Shown piece by piece: positions 35,909 to 47,745 of a DNA stretch of 64,000 nt. The position numbers were made by a program, and so were the translations under genes. Source of the DNA: Cytospora piceicola. Its lineage: Eukaryota > Ascomycota > Sordariomycetes > Diaporthales > Cytosporaceae. How positions within the stretch are numbered: position 1 is the stretch's first letter; every line of letters starts with the position of its first letter. The stretch spans positions 558,001-622,000 of the forward strand of contig JALQBC010000001.1 of the NCBI GenBank assembly GCA_023375675.1. The letters run 5' to 3'. Below the pieces are notes generated by a model. That model saw nothing but the letters and a program-made list of their open reading frames with translations. It did no database searches and was not told where the DNA came from.

Positions 35909-38049
35909 TGAGTTCGGATCCCCTCCGACACCGCATCACCTACGAGGAATTTTGTATAGGTTAGGGAACCGCCACGACCGAGTCTTTTGACTACCCACCA
36001 TGCTGGACGTCCATTCCGCCCGCCTTCGGGATTCTCAAGGAGCGACGAGCTGTTTGGTGGACCAAAGGTAGACGACAAACCCACACGGACGCTTCGCTTG
36101 CCACGTGCGCGCCAGTACGGTTGCGGCCCTTGAATCTGAACGGTCGCCAATGGACACCAAGGAAGGAGCGCACTGGGGAGTGGAAGGGCCTCAGGGGAAC
36201 CTGAGCCTTCGGATCGTTACGCCCCTGATGCTCAGCTCTTCGTTGCGGCCATCGTGGGTGATCCAAGCCTGCGGCTTCACATGGACCGAGGTGGAAGCTG
36301 CTTGGGGAACAGGATCCGCAATCCACCCTCGCCAGCTCATCCCGTCCTGTGGCTCACCGTGTGCGCCAGGGGACGAAGGTGGTGTGGTTCTAACCATCAG
36401 GGGGCAGCGAGAGAAGAGCATCGCATTTGAATACCCTTCTTTACTTCTTGAAGCCTAATTTTCAACCCAAACAAAAGCAAAAGACACAAAAATATATACT
36501 TTATTGTATCATGACGGCAGGGACGGCAGCGAAGGGCATATGCATTCTGGAGTCGGCGGTGGTAGCACACAGGTGGTGTTGGATGGACGGACGGGATGGT
36601 TGGCTAGCATTTTGGCACATTTTCATGAATGACTGATTGATTGACGAGGATGAGCATCGCTTGGATGAGAAGTCTCAAGAGATGAGAGATGAAGGAAGGG
36701 GGTTGTTGATGGGGAAGACGAAAGCTACGCTACTACCTCTGCTCGTCGACGGGAACATGCATGGTATGAACGAGGGGCGAGCGAACGAGCGAACAAGATA
36801 GCATGACGAGCCGCGCATCTGCTGTTGATGTTTGTACAGTATATTAATATGATATCCCGATAGCCAACGCGCTCGTGCGCAAACTACGACAGATGAAGTT
36901 CTCGGCTCTGCCTTGGACCAGAACAAGATGAGGGACAGTGAAAACAAAGTAACAAATATGATTTGAATACACCCTTTCCACTGCAACCAGACACCTCCTG
37001 AGCACGGTTTCACTTGGGAAACAACTCCTTACTGGAAATACTGGAGGACAGACACAGGACCACTCACTCGCCGTGTCGCTACTGCAAATTCCCGGTTTGT
37101 CGTCTCACGGTGTCCACCAACCAACCAACCAACCACTCCAACCTCCCAAACCATGCGACCGAATCTGCCTTGTCGGCCCCCATAAGGCTGAATCGAGTCG
37201 AACCGAACCGAACCGGGCGGAAGGGGGAATCTGCAGAGGGGGGGAAAACCCGGGACCAGCACGAGGGGAGGGGAAAGCTGGTCGGACGGCCTCCCGTGGG
37301 CCACCTCGGGCAGCTTTTCTTTCTTCCTTTCTGCCTTTCCTCCTTCTCCTCCTCCGTCCTTTCCCCATGGAGTGTGTCCCAATCCCCCCCCCCCCACTCA
37401 CGTGCGTGGCGATCTTTTCTCCGCGGTCGTGGTATCTCGGGATGGCCGCGACATGGTCTCACCCCCCCTCTCCCCCTCAGTCGTAGGGTACCCATGTAGC
37501 GTTACAGGTAGGTACATGCCCCGTTCGCAGAACTCTGATAGGATGCAAGTACCACCGCTACTTCAGCATATCTTTCCTGCCCTGCATCTCACTGCTTCGA
37601 GTTGGATTCCCGCCGAGGGGGGGGTGGTGGGTGGTCAGCACTAGAGTAAGCGGACCAAAGAGGAAAGCGATGTTACTGGAGCATTTGTGGTCTTGGGGAG
37701 GAGGGGGATCCGGGAGGAAGGGGGTTGCACCGGATTTTATATGGTGCCGTTTTCTATCTTCGAGTTGGCCAGTGAGCCACGTGAGATAGACATATTGATG
37801 ATTTCAAAGCCAGTGTGAAGTCCAAGGTTCATTAACAGTGTAAATAGATTAGTCGTAGATATCAGTGGCCAAATCCATCGTTACAGTCTCTCACCATTAC
37901 TACATTACTACATATCCATCCCTCATCCAAAGTGAGAAAGGAGACAAACTCGAGATCCGCCACGGCGTAAGTGCCAGCCAGACCCAAGACAGCCCGAAGC
38001 AACACCCTCCCCTTCCTCTCCGATCTCGATTTTCTAGTTCCATTCTCGC
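35909..38049. other. Convergent intergenic region
   Basis: About 2.1 kb between the 3' ends of the arrestin-like gene (+) and the secreted-protein gene (-). It probably holds both 3' UTRs. Open frames on either strand have biased composition and no domains. A poly-C run lies near 37,386-37,396 and a G-rich stretch near 37,618-37,632. No gene is supported. Confidence 0.55.
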
Positions 38050-38892
38050 CTATGCCATGAACGTCACGGTGCGGGTGACGGTGCTGGTGCTGTCGGCGGT
38101 CGGCGTCGCCGGCGCCTCGGCCGGGGCGGTCGGAGGGGCCGCCGGCGCCAGGGCCGGGAAGGTGAGCAGCGGGGAGGCCGGGTAGATCGTGGTGGTGAAG
38201 GTGCTGGCCCACCGCCCGGACTCGTCCCGGCACACGTAGACCTCCTCATGCCACGGGCTGTCGATCGGCGGCACGGGCTCGCCGATGGACCTGCAGTTCG
38301 GGGGCACCCGGTCGCGGCGGTGGCGGCGGTGCTGCCGGTGCTGCTGGTGCTGGTGCTGCTCGCCGGCGGTGCTCGCCGCCGCCGCCGGCGTCGGGCCCGG
38401 GGACGTGGGGGTGCGGGCCGTGCCGTGCTCCGCGTACCACCTGGTATACGTCCCGGTGGGCGTCCCGGCCTCGTCGAAGCACGTGTAGACCTCGGGGTAC
38501 ACGGGGCCCGACGAGCGCAGCGGCGGGGAGTCGAGGTGGCAGCCCTGGGGGACCCCTCGCCTGTCGTGGAGGTCGACGCTCGGGCCGGCGAGGCTGGTGG
38601 TGCTGGTGCTGGTGGTGCTGGCGCGGCTGCTGGCCGGGGCGGTCACGGTGTCGGTGTCGGTGGTGGTGGTGGTGGTGGTGACGGTGACGAACTCGGTGCT
38701 GGTGGTGGTGACGGCGTCGGTGTGGGTGCGGGTGACGGCGTCGGCCTCGGAGCTGGTGTGGGTCTGCCTGGGGTTTCTGACGGTGATGGTGGTGTAGATG
38801 AAGGGGGAGTTGGCGACTGGCGGGGAGGTAGTGTTTAGCCGCTTTGCTGCCGCGAGGCTGCCGAGCAGTAACATGTACTTGGGGAGCATCAT
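38050..38892 (-). CDS. Predicted secreted Thr-rich protein with two related Cys modules
   Basis: A 280-residue intronless frame, not matched to any family I know. Residues 1-18 (MMLPKYMLLLGSLAAAKR) look like a signal peptide. Residues 43-105 are Thr/Ser-rich and likely O-glycosylated. Two similar modules follow, each with two cysteines 20-21 residues apart: Cys118...Cys138 (YPEVYTCFDEAGTPTGTYTRWY) and Cys200...Cys221 (WHEEVYVCRDESGRWASTFT). A His/Arg/Gln-rich linker (179-195) separates them. The C-terminus is Ala/Pro/Thr-rich without a clear GPI signal. The four cysteines are the only ones. Role unknown; a wall-associated or effector-like secreted protein is possible. The gene is strongly G+C-rich, which opens long spurious frames on both strands. 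Confidence 0.75.
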   Translation of the reverse strand: MMLPKYMLLLGSLAAAKRLNTTSPPVANSPFIYTTITVRNPRQTHTSSEADAVTRTHTDAVTTTSTEFVTVTTTTTTTDTDTVTAPASSRASTTSTSTTSLAGPSVDLHDRRGVPQGCHLDSPPLRSSGPVYPEVYTCFDEAGTPTGTYTRWYAEHGTARTPTSPGPTPAAAASTAGEQHQHQQHRQHRRHRRDRVPPNCRSIGEPVPPIDSPWHEEVYVCRDESGRWASTFTTTIYPASPLLTFPALAPAAPPTAPAEAPATPTADSTSTVTRTVTFMA

Positions 38893-39855
38893 TGTGTTTT
38901 GCTCTTAGCAAAAGGGGGAGCTATGTCCTTGGGGTTGAGAAAGGATGAACGGAACCGTGAAAGGAGAAGGCAGGTATCCGTATGGGAAGGCTACTGAATG
39001 CCAGCCCCATTTATACAGCAAAACAACTCTAGACCATGGTACGGACAGACGAGATCATAGCTTCAGCTTTGACACTTGGAGTGTGGGGATATCATAGATG
39101 CTCGACGAACAGACCACTACATACTTGGTACTTACTCAGTAGGACGTTGGACAATTAGGATACCGCGGATAGTACCTGAGTAGCCTCGAATCCCTCATGC
39201 ACCCGCCGAGATAAAGCGCACTTGGTGAGAACATAGATCCGTTGATTGGATCTGAGAAGCAAACACAGATCAGCCATGGTCCCTCTCTCCATCTTTCTTA
39301 GTCTCCTCTGGGATGGTCAGATACGAGGTCACCCCTCCCCTAAATATCACCCGTCTGGAGGAACTACCCCAGGTCCACGTGCTAGGGGACAGACCAGATG
39401 ATTTGTATGCGCAATAGCTTCCTCATCAAACAAAGGAGTTATGCGCTGTAACTCATACCTTACCGGGCATGTGATGAGACAGCACCGGTGAAACAAGGAT
39501 GCCGATAACAAGACGGCATCACAAAGCCACAAGACAACGAGACACACCGGGAATTTGTCCTAACGAGAGCCTCTCGGCCATGTCCTATTCCCCAGAACCG
39601 AATGCTATATCAGCACTGCTCAAACAAACGCTGTGGTTACCCATGGGCAACCATGAACCCCCCCAATTTCATCAAAAAGCGGTGATCACGCACCAATCAG
39701 CGCGCCATTCCACTGGCGTCCGCTCGCAAAGCTCCTCTCCCGCGTCGGAAGATGTATTCCGCGCGGGCCTCCTCCTTTCACATGCGGTGAAATAGTGGCA
39801 TTTTGAAAACCGTCCGTCATTCTCAACAGGATCATCATCCTCGTCGTAGCATTCC
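38893..39855. other. Intergenic region, promoter side of the secreted-protein gene
   Basis: About 960 bp between the start of the secreted-protein gene and the end of HSF1, both on the minus strand. Contains the secreted-protein promoter and probably the HSF1 3' UTR. No gene or RNA is recognised. Confidence 0.6.
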
Positions 39856-42225
39856 CTACTCCTGTCGCCTCCGCTTCGCAGATGGCTGCTCCGCACCCTC
39901 GAGGTCGGTCCGCTGGATCTCCTCGGTCACAGCCGGGCTCGGCGTGTCCTCGGTCGTGGCGGCCCCGATCGGATACAGTCCATCAGCGGCGGGCGCGGCC
40001 GTTCCTTCGGGCGAGACCTGCGGGAAGTCCGCATTGGAGAGGCTGAAGTCGAAGTCGTTCCCGTCCGCGCCGCCGTAGTGGCCGCCGCTGTTGTTCAGGT
40101 CGTTGAAGTCGAAGCCGTAGTTGTTGCCTTCGAGGTCGAGGTATTGGTTGAAGTCGAAGTCGTTGGCCGAGCCATCGTACCCGGGGATGTGGCCGGCCGG
40201 GGACAGCGACGCGACCGTCTGCGTCAGGTGCTGTATTCCCTTGTCAACGTCACGCTGGGCACGCTCAAGCTCCTGGATGCCAATCAGGGGCTGCGAGACC
40301 TCCTGGAGGGATGGGGGTTTGGGGGCGTTGAGGATGGGCGAGAGTGAGGTCATGGGGTGGGCAGGGGGTGGAGCTGGCGAGCTCGACGAGGCGGGAGGTA
40401 CCGGAGTCGTGCTGGGCATGGCCGGCGGTTGGAAGGCCGAGGCCGACGGTTCGTTCGAGGGGGTGGCTACCCTGCGCGACATGCTGCTCACCATTCTGTT
40501 GCGTTGATCCGTAGGCATCGTTGCAGACGTGGCGGCAGCAACCTCTGCGAGGTCGATATTCGGTGTCATGCGGGCATTCGTGTCACCCATGATCCTCATC
40601 ATGGTCTCCTGAGGGTGTGACTGAAGTTCGTTCCGGATGTAATTGGGAGAAGATGTGTCAGAGGGAGAGGCATCGAAGACCTCTGTTACTCGAGGAGCCT
40701 GCGGTGCCTTCTGAGCAGGGGCGGCAGGATAGGTTGCAGGGCTTGGAGGCATGCCTGCCACGTTGGCTGAGGGGGCCGCAGTTTGCTGCCCTGGTATACC
40801 AGGCAGGAGGTGTTGTGGCCGCTTCGGAGGGCCTGGGCTCATGCTCATCGAATCCCTAGCGGCATCTTGTCGCTGGAAGAGATCGCCCAAATCCTGCACA
40901 ACGCCCGTCGGTATGCTCTGGTTTTGACCGTGTTGAGGTAGGATACTCGCTAGCATCTCGGATAGGTTCTGCGCTCCCCCGTCGTTCTCCAGCGATTTTC
41001 TAAATACGTTGGCCAAGAAGTTCAGGATGGCGGTGATGGAGTTCTCGTGGCGATGGTGCATCTGCTCGAACATTTGTGCCCGTTGCACAATTTCGTCCTG
41101 GCTTCGCCTTAACTGCTGTATCATGTTGAGGACTTGTTGCTGCTTTTGTTGTACCTGTTGAAGCTGATCACGAAACTTGCCAATCTCGGTCTTCGCCAAA
41201 GGTCCAGGCTCGCCGCGCCCAATATCCCTACCGGGGTGTATATCGGTCACCGCGTATGGACCGGTGGTCTCTTCGATGAAGTCCTCACCGTCGCTGTCGG
41301 GTTCGATGACGCCAGACGCATCCTTAAGGGCCTGTTTGCCCTTCCTCTTGCCACCACTCTTGTTAGGTTTTTGGATGAGCCACTGCAGAACTGGGTAATC
41401 ACGGAGGAAGTAAGGGTTCCAGTATTCGCTGGGGCTCTTGTTCTTCTTCTCGCTGGCTCTCATAGAGTTGTCTGATAGTCCGACCTTCTTGTGAAATCCA
41501 TACATGTTGAGCTGCCGCACAAACGAGGCGTAGTTGTTGTGCTTGAACATCTCCGGGATTAGTTTCTTGGCAAACTCGTCCTCGTCGAGCACAATGAACG
41601 AGTCGCCCTTTTCGGACCACCGGATGAGATCGCTGTTCTTGCCATTGTTGAGGAAGCTGTGAAGTAGTCAGTGAGATGGGCCTTGATAACAAAGCATAAG
41701 ATCTCGGGGCAAACATTACCTGGCAAGTTTCAGCACAAACGGCGGTATGCTTCTCTTCTGGTTCGGCCCTGGGTTGTCTTTCGTAGCCTCCTCCTCGATC
41801 TTCCTCGCGCGGGCGACCTGTAGTCTCAGATGCTCCTCCTCACTCATCGCTGGTGGCCCCGTCCCGTTCGGCGCCGGCACCAAGGCGCCGTCATTGGCCG
41901 AGGCGCCCCACTGGTCGGGCTGTTCATCGTATGCGGCGCGCGGCGCCGTGGGAATCAGGGCCCTGCTAGCACTGGGCTCACGGAGAGCGAGAACATTCGA
42001 TGGGGCCGGCGATGGGGCTTGAAGTGCTTGTCCGTGTGGGGCGGGCTGCTGCGCGAGTAGGTAAGGGTTCGAGACATCTGCGAAACTGTTTCCATTCGCT
42101 GCCACGCCATTCCAGCGCATGTTGTAGTCCTGCTGCGCATACTGCTGAGGTGGCTGCTGGATCGGTGCAGCGGGCAGGGGCGATGCGCCCGGAGCCGGAC
42201 GTTTTCTCGAAGTCGGCGACGGCAT
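39856..42225 (-). CDS. hsf1: Heat shock transcription factor HSF1
   Basis: A 768-residue heat shock factor that binds nGAAn repeats and drives chaperone genes. Two exons: 41,720-42,225 and 39,856-41,656, with a 63-bp intron splitting a Ser codon inside the DNA-binding domain. That domain spans about 161-266: PPFVLKLASFLNNG, then FKHNNYASFVRQLNMYGFHK (recognition helix), then YWNPYFLRDYP. A Gln-rich coiled coil for trimerisation covers about 326-388. A Pro/Ser/Ala-rich stretch follows, then an acidic aromatic C-terminus (QYLDLEGNNYGFDF, then NDFDFSLSNADF), probably the activation region. Start taken at MPSPTSRKRPAPG; an in-frame ATG four codons upstream (42,237) is an alternative. A basic tail AKRRRQE ends the protein. 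Confidence 0.93.
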
Positions 42226-43631
42226 TGCTAGGTACATCCGCAAGGTGCGTGGCCCTGCAAAGGCAGCCTGCAGTTGTTTCTTGTCCTTGATATTCTCTTC
42301 CTCGAGGCTGACGGGCTTTGCCTTGCTGTGCGATCGACCGGAGCCGAAGGTTGTAGATAATGAAGCTATTCGAAGAGGTCGCTAGCCAGATCGGGTGGCC
42401 TCAGCCTGATTCGCGATAATCGTCTCCGGGTCGTTCGGGCTGGTGCAATTGGACGGTGCTCAAGCGGCACAGAAATAACCCCCAAGGTCGAGGTTCGCAA
42501 AACCGGGAATGAGTCTTGAGTATCGTATCACCAGCTATATAGGTCGGTCAGCCGTGACCAGGTTGCACACCTGAAAGGACGGGGCATAAGGCAGAGGCTG
42601 GTAACTGATGACGGTTCTCCCAACACTGACTGACTGTATTGGCAATGGATGGGGGACAAGGCAACTTACCCCACTGATGAGGCTCAAACCTGGGTCAGGC
42701 TTGTGGCTGTTTGACTGTGTCTCTGAGGCTTGGGGCTTTTGGTGGAGGGGGGAGAGGGCGCCTGATTGGAACCTTGATTGGAATTTGACTGGAACCAGAA
42801 ACCCTTCAGAACCTGTCTTGGCTTGTCGTTGATTATTTTTCTTTCTCAGGGATTATGATTAGGAAGGCAGGTGTTCTTTTAAGTAGGACCGTATCAGAAG
42901 GCAGAAGAAATTGACAAGTGTCAACACAATGGGGACTCCGCGACAGTCTCAAGACCAATGGGGCTATTGAGTCCTGCGAAGAACAATAATACTTTTCTCA
43001 ACTGCAACAGCATTGTCATGAGGCTAGAATGGGAATTTGGGATAGCCCGGACAGAGGGGGGGGGGGGTGGTTGCGCTTATCTTATCCAATCGATAGGACC
43101 AAATAAATAAGTGGATGACAATAGCGGCTGGCGGGCTGGCGGGCCAATTTGAGAACCGACTTTGAGCTCTGCGGGTGATTTTTACCAGATTCTGCGATGG
43201 GCATCGTGAAGGACCCATTGTAAGTGGACACTCCCGTCATCACAGTTTGGTTTGTTGTGCCGCAGTTGTGGTGCTGCCGACATCTAAATTTACCTAGCAC
43301 AATGAGATCGATCGATCCAGTGGCTGACGCTACAACCTCGTCTCGACGTGAGGTTTTCTTCCTTTCCCAACTGCGCACCCGCTCACTCAAACATCGCGAT
43401 GCGTTTTTGCTCTAGGGGGGGTTTATTTGACCCCGGCATGAAGTATGTACCTACCTGGGTAGATATGTACCTAAGTATGTAATGCAACTGTGGGTATCTC
43501 AAAAAGCAGAACAGATCTACTCATACATACTTGAGTACATAGGCATGCACACCGTACTGTCATGCACTAGGTACCTATACCAAACAAACAAAGCACCCAG
43601 GCAATTACTTAACCTAGGCACCTGGCAGTTA
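42226..43631. other. HSF1 upstream region
   Basis: About 1.4 kb between the HSF1 start and the 3' end of CWC27, both on the minus strand. It should contain the HSF1 promoter and leader. ACCTAGGT-like words cluster at 43,450-43,620 and a G run lies near 43,060. No gene supported. No clear three-unit nGAAn heat shock element was found by eye. Confidence 0.55.
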
Positions 43632-45284
43632 TCACTTTGCTCCCCTGCCTGCCAACGACGAGTTGCGCGCCATTTGCGCATTACGTGCTTGGTCACCCCA
43701 CGACTTCCCGGAGCTTCCGCCCCGGCCGTCCTTCCCTTTCTCCGCCTTCCTTTCCGCCTGAATGTTGCGGGCTTTCGCCAGTGGGTCGATCACAATGAGC
43801 TCCTCCTCGGCCTTCTTGCGATAGCTCAGATCTTTGCCCAGCTTATCTGCTGTAAAGCTGAGAGAGTGAGACATCCAGCCCTCATCGTCGCTATCATCCT
43901 TTGCTTCGGCCTTGTCCCATGCTTTGCAGCTCTGGCAGTTGGCAATAAAGTGAAGGTCGCACACCTCGTCTTCCCCTGCATCCTCCCCTGCCTCGTCTGC
44001 GGCCTTCTCCTCTCTTTCCTCCTCGGCTGGAGTCTTTGCTCCTGACTTCTCTGGTGGTGCCTTGGCCAGTTTCGACTTGAACGACTGGAGGAGGTCTAAA
44101 GCCCTTCTTTCCTCTGTTGCCGTGGGGTTGCTGCCTCCAGTTCTCCTCTTCCGGGCCCTTGTGGAAGTTTCTGGTATCAGTTGCTCCAGGGTTGATTTCT
44201 TCTTTTCCTCCTGCACCGGCTCTGATGAGTGGACCATTCTCTTCATAGAAGCCTTGAGCGCAGCAATTTCCTCGTTCATCTGTTCGAGCTCCGACTTCTT
44301 TTTAGGTATCTCCGGCTCCTGCGAGGACTCGTCTTCAATCTTGACATATTGTTTCTTTGAAGTTTTTGCGATGACTTGGGGAGGGGGTGAAGGCTCGACC
44401 GATTGTGCCTCTCTTGGTGGTTCCCTGATTGGAACCTTTGTCTTCGCCTCCTTCTCTTTCTTGCTCCTCTTCGCTGGCTTGGTCCGAGGCGCAGGCTCTT
44501 CTTCCAAGTCCACCACAATCCTCGTATCGAACTTCGGTTTCTTAGGCAGGGGCGCAATGTCACCGTCGCCCTCCTCGTCACCAAAGCTGAGCAACTGCTT
44601 GCCGCCTTTCCTCTTCTTGTCCTTCCTCTTTTCAGAGGCAGCTGGCCGTTCAGTGGGCTTGGCAATGCGTTCCCTCTTCTTCATGTCGTCGAATGGGTTG
44701 ACCAGAATCTCGACGTCAGTGACCTTGGTAGGGTACAAAGGGCGCTCTCCCCCGTCTTCCACCTCGGCCTCGCCCATCTTTGCCAGATTGTAGATAGTGT
44801 CACCGGCCACTCGCCCAAACATCGTGTTCTTCCCGTCCAACTCCGCCGTTTTGTCCAATGTAAAAAAGAACTGGCTGCCGTTAGAATCGGTGGTTCCGTC
44901 GTTGGCCATGCCCAGCAATCCGCGACGGTTGAACTTCAACCGCGAGTGGAATTCATCTTTGAAGTTCACACCCGTAGGCCCAGCGTTCTTGCCCCTGCGC
45001 TGGTCCATCGGCCATGGGTCCAGATCACCACTGAAAGCTCCTCCATCGTATATCGATTCGCCTCCATTTCCTGTGCCTGTCGGGTCGCCTCCCTGCAAAA
45101 TGAAGCCCGGCACAATTCGGTGAAATATTGTGTTGTCATAATAGCCGTCCAAGCAATGCTGCAAGAAGTTCCGGCAGGTCAGGGGAGTCTGCTTCGCGAA
45201 CAGTTCGACTGAGATATCGCCATGCGTCGTGTGAAGGATGACCGACGCCGTCGGCTGCGGCTCGGTGTTGTATATGCTCGACAT
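43632..45284 (-). CDS. cwc27: Spliceosome-associated cyclophilin CWC27
   Basis: A 550-residue, single-exon protein. The N-terminal cyclophilin domain (about 1-200) has FHRIVPGFILQGGDPTGTG, then GLLGMANDGTTDSNGSQFF, then FGRVAGDT. A long charged, Lys/Glu-rich low-complexity middle follows. The C-terminal part contains CDLHFIANCQSCKAWD and GWMSHSLSFTADKLGKDLSY, typical of fungal CWC27. The Trp121 position is Glu (TAELDGK), as in human CWC27, which argues against real isomerase activity. CWC27 acts in spliceosome activation together with CWC22. The start is at MSSIYNTEPQP; the open frame extends 18 codons further without supporting conservation. Divergent from the V-ATPase gene, 582 bp apart. 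Confidence 0.93.
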   Translation of the reverse strand: MSSIYNTEPQPTASVILHTTHGDISVELFAKQTPLTCRNFLQHCLDGYYDNTIFHRIVPGFILQGGDPTGTGNGGESIYDGGAFSGDLDPWPMDQRRGKNAGPTGVNFKDEFHSRLKFNRRGLLGMANDGTTDSNGSQFFFTLDKTAELDGKNTMFGRVAGDTIYNLAKMGEAEVEDGGERPLYPTKVTDVEILVNPFDDMKKRERIAKPTERPAASEKRKDKKRKGGKQLLSFGDEEGDGDIAPLPKKPKFDTRIVVDLEEEPAPRTKPAKRSKKEKEAKTKVPIREPPREAQSVEPSPPPQVIAKTSKKQYVKIEDESSQEPEIPKKKSELEQMNEEIAALKASMKRMVHSSEPVQEEKKKSTLEQLIPETSTRARKRRTGGSNPTATEERRALDLLQSFKSKLAKAPPEKSGAKTPAEEEREEKAADEAGEDAGEDEVCDLHFIANCQSCKAWDKAEAKDDSDDEGWMSHSLSFTADKLGKDLSYRKKAEEELIVIDPLAKARNIQAERKAEKGKDGRGGSSGKSWGDQARNAQMARNSSLAGRGAK

Positions 45285-45866
45285 TTTTGCTGTTTTATTG
45301 TTTCGGTGGCATCCCCAAACACCTCTTCTCTCAAGCACCGGGCGAACTGGAAGGGAATGTTAAAGCAACTGCTGTTGCGCTGTGGTGTAAAGCTGTAGAA
45401 GAGCTGCCCTTGGCGCCTATGCCGGAGCTTGCTAAAGGTTTATTGCCGGCCGGAACACAGTGGACTTGTCGATCGGCGCGTAAAATCACTAGGGATGTAC
45501 CTCTCTTTGTACTTTTCGATATGAGATGCTGCCCTTGGATATTCGTTGATTTGCGTTTCCTAGTATTGACTTACAGACAGTACAGTAGTCACTCTCGTGG
45601 GATATCTAGGTAGTCTCTCCACTGTTTTCTCGCTTTGTGACCATAAATAGACCAAGAGGATTGGGGGCTTCTGACGTACCGCCGTACGCAGTACATGGCC
45701 CCGTTTTTAGAGGGAAAGGCCCCCAGTGCGCCTCAAGCCGCACCTGGGCGACTCAGCCAGCCAAGAGCTTAAGCTGTTGAACCTCGAGTCGTCATTAGGC
45801 ACTTGGACAGTTGCTTCCTACAAACAACGCTCTTCGACAAAAGCTCCGTGCCTCAAATCAGCAATC
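45285..45866. promoter_or_regulatory. Divergent promoter region of cwc27 and vma2
   Basis: A 582-bp space between two start codons facing away from each other. It must hold both promoters and leaders. An open frame on the plus strand (from 45,287) lacks an ATG and looks like no protein. A ctaggtag word lies near 45,606. Confidence 0.6.
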
Positions 45867-47745
45867 ATGGGCGACCCACGAGACCCCTCCTCCTACTCGG
45901 TAGTCCCTCACATCAAGTACAACACCGTCGGTGGTGTCAACGGACCGCTGGTCATCCTGGAGAATGTGAGCCGTGCTCCCCAACGTCGACCTCCCAACAT
46001 GGAAGCTGACCACCAAGCAAGGTCAAATTCCCCAGATACAACGAGATTGTCGCCTTGACACTTCCAGATGGAACAACCAGACAGGGACAGGTTCTCGAGG
46101 CCCGAGGTACGTGGAAACGCCCTTGAGGCATTTTGGACGACCGAGTGCTGACCATTTGTTGAACAGGAAACCGTGCCGTTGTCCAGGTACAGCGATACAC
46201 CCCATGATACGACGATAAATATCCATTAACGAATCCGATAGGTTTTCGAAGGAACTTCTGGTATCGATGTGAAGAAGGTGAGGAATCATCCAAGAAGGCC
46301 GACCTGGATTATGTGATACTGACGGCTCTACGATAGACCAAAGTCGAGTTCACTGGCGAGAGTCTCAAGCTCGGTGTGTCTGAGGACATGCTGGGACGTA
46401 TTTTCGATGGATCAGGTCGTGCCATCGACAAGGGTCCCAAGGTCCTGGCGGAAGACTACCTGGACATTAACGGAAGCCCTATCAACCCATTCTCCCGAGT
46501 ACGTTTACCTTTCCAGGTATATATATGTACCATGGAACGCTGCTGACACAGCCCAGGTCTACCCCGAGGAGATGATTTCCACCGGTATCTCTGCTATCGA
46601 CACCATGAACTCCATCGCTCGTGGCCAAAAGATCCCCATTTTCTCTGCCGCCGGTCTGCCCCACAACGAGATTGCCGCCCAAATTTGTCGACAAGCAGGT
46701 CTGGTCCAGAAACAGGGTATCACGAACAAGGGTGTACATGATGGCCACGAGGAGAACTTCTCCATTGTCTTTGCTGCCATGGGTGTCAACTTGGAAACGG
46801 CACGTTTCTTCACCCGAGACTTCGAAGAGAACGGCAGTCTGGAGCGTACCACTCTGTTCCTCAACCTTGCGAACGATCCAACGTGAGTGCTGCCCACACA
46901 AAGATCCCATCCGGCTTTGATTGCTGACATACTACAGTATCGAGCGTATCATTACACCTCGTCTGGCCCTGACGACCGCCGAGTACTACGCCTACCAGCT
47001 CGAGAAGCACGTGCTGGTCATTCTCACTGACTTGTCTGCCTACTGTGACGCTCTTCGTGAGGTCTCAGCTGCTCGAGAAGAAGTGCCCGGTCGTCGTGGT
47101 TTCCCCGGTTACATGTACACTGACTTGTCCACCATTTACGAACGAGCCGGTCGTGTCGAGGGCCGCAACGGTTCCATCACCCAGATCCCAATTCTCACCA
47201 TGCCTAACGACGATATCACCCACCCCATTCCCGATTTGACCGGTTACATCACGGAGGGTCAGATCTTCGTCGACCGTGCCCTGTACAACAAGGGTATCTC
47301 TCCTCCGATCAACGTCCTGCCATCGCTGTCCCGTCTGATGAAGTCTGCCATCGGCGAGGGCATGACGCGTGGTGACCACGGTGATGTGTCGAACCAGCTG
47401 TACGCCAAGTACGCCATCGGTCGTGACGCGGCAGCCATGAAGGCGGTCGTTGGTGAGGAAGCGCTGTCGGCTGAGGATAAGCTGTCACTCGAGTTCTTGG
47501 ACAAGTTTGAGAGACAGTTCATCAGCCAGGGAGCTTACGAGTCGCGAACGATCTACGAGTCCCTGGACCTGGCCTGGTCGCTGTTGCGTATCTACCGCAA
47601 GGACATGCTCAACCGTATCCCCAAAAAGGTCATCGACGAATACTACTCACGAACTTCGGCTGCGGACCGGAAAGGAAAGGGGAAGGATAAGAGCACCAAG
47701 GACAGCGAGGGGCCGGCTGAGGAGGAGAACCTGATTGACGCTTAA
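45867..47745 (+). CDS. vma2: V-type proton ATPase subunit B
   Basis: Non-catalytic nucleotide-binding subunit of the V1 sector, which acidifies vacuoles. 511 residues from seven exons: 45,867-45,965; 46,022-46,106; 46,167-46,186; 46,242-46,277; 46,337-46,498; 46,557-46,882; 46,938-47,745. All introns are 55-70 bp with GT..AG ends, and the exons sum to an exact frame. Two are micro-exons of 20 and 36 nt (GNRAVVQ, then [12 protein letters not shown]). Family features: [17 protein letters not shown] in place of a true P-loop, [40 protein letters not shown], and a charged C-terminal tail. Length matches the fungal family (about 510). No signal peptide or membrane segment, as expected for the cytosolic V1 sector. 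Confidence 0.96.

Noticed and set aside
38246..38911. 221-codon minus and 196-codon plus frames overlapping the secreted-protein gene
   Set aside because: By-products of very high G+C; Arg/Pro/His- or Gly/Val-rich translations. The frame with a signal peptide is the real one.
45287..45613. 108-codon frame in the cwc27/vma2 promoter
   Set aside because: Starts at a non-ATG codon, no domain, lies in a divergent promoter.
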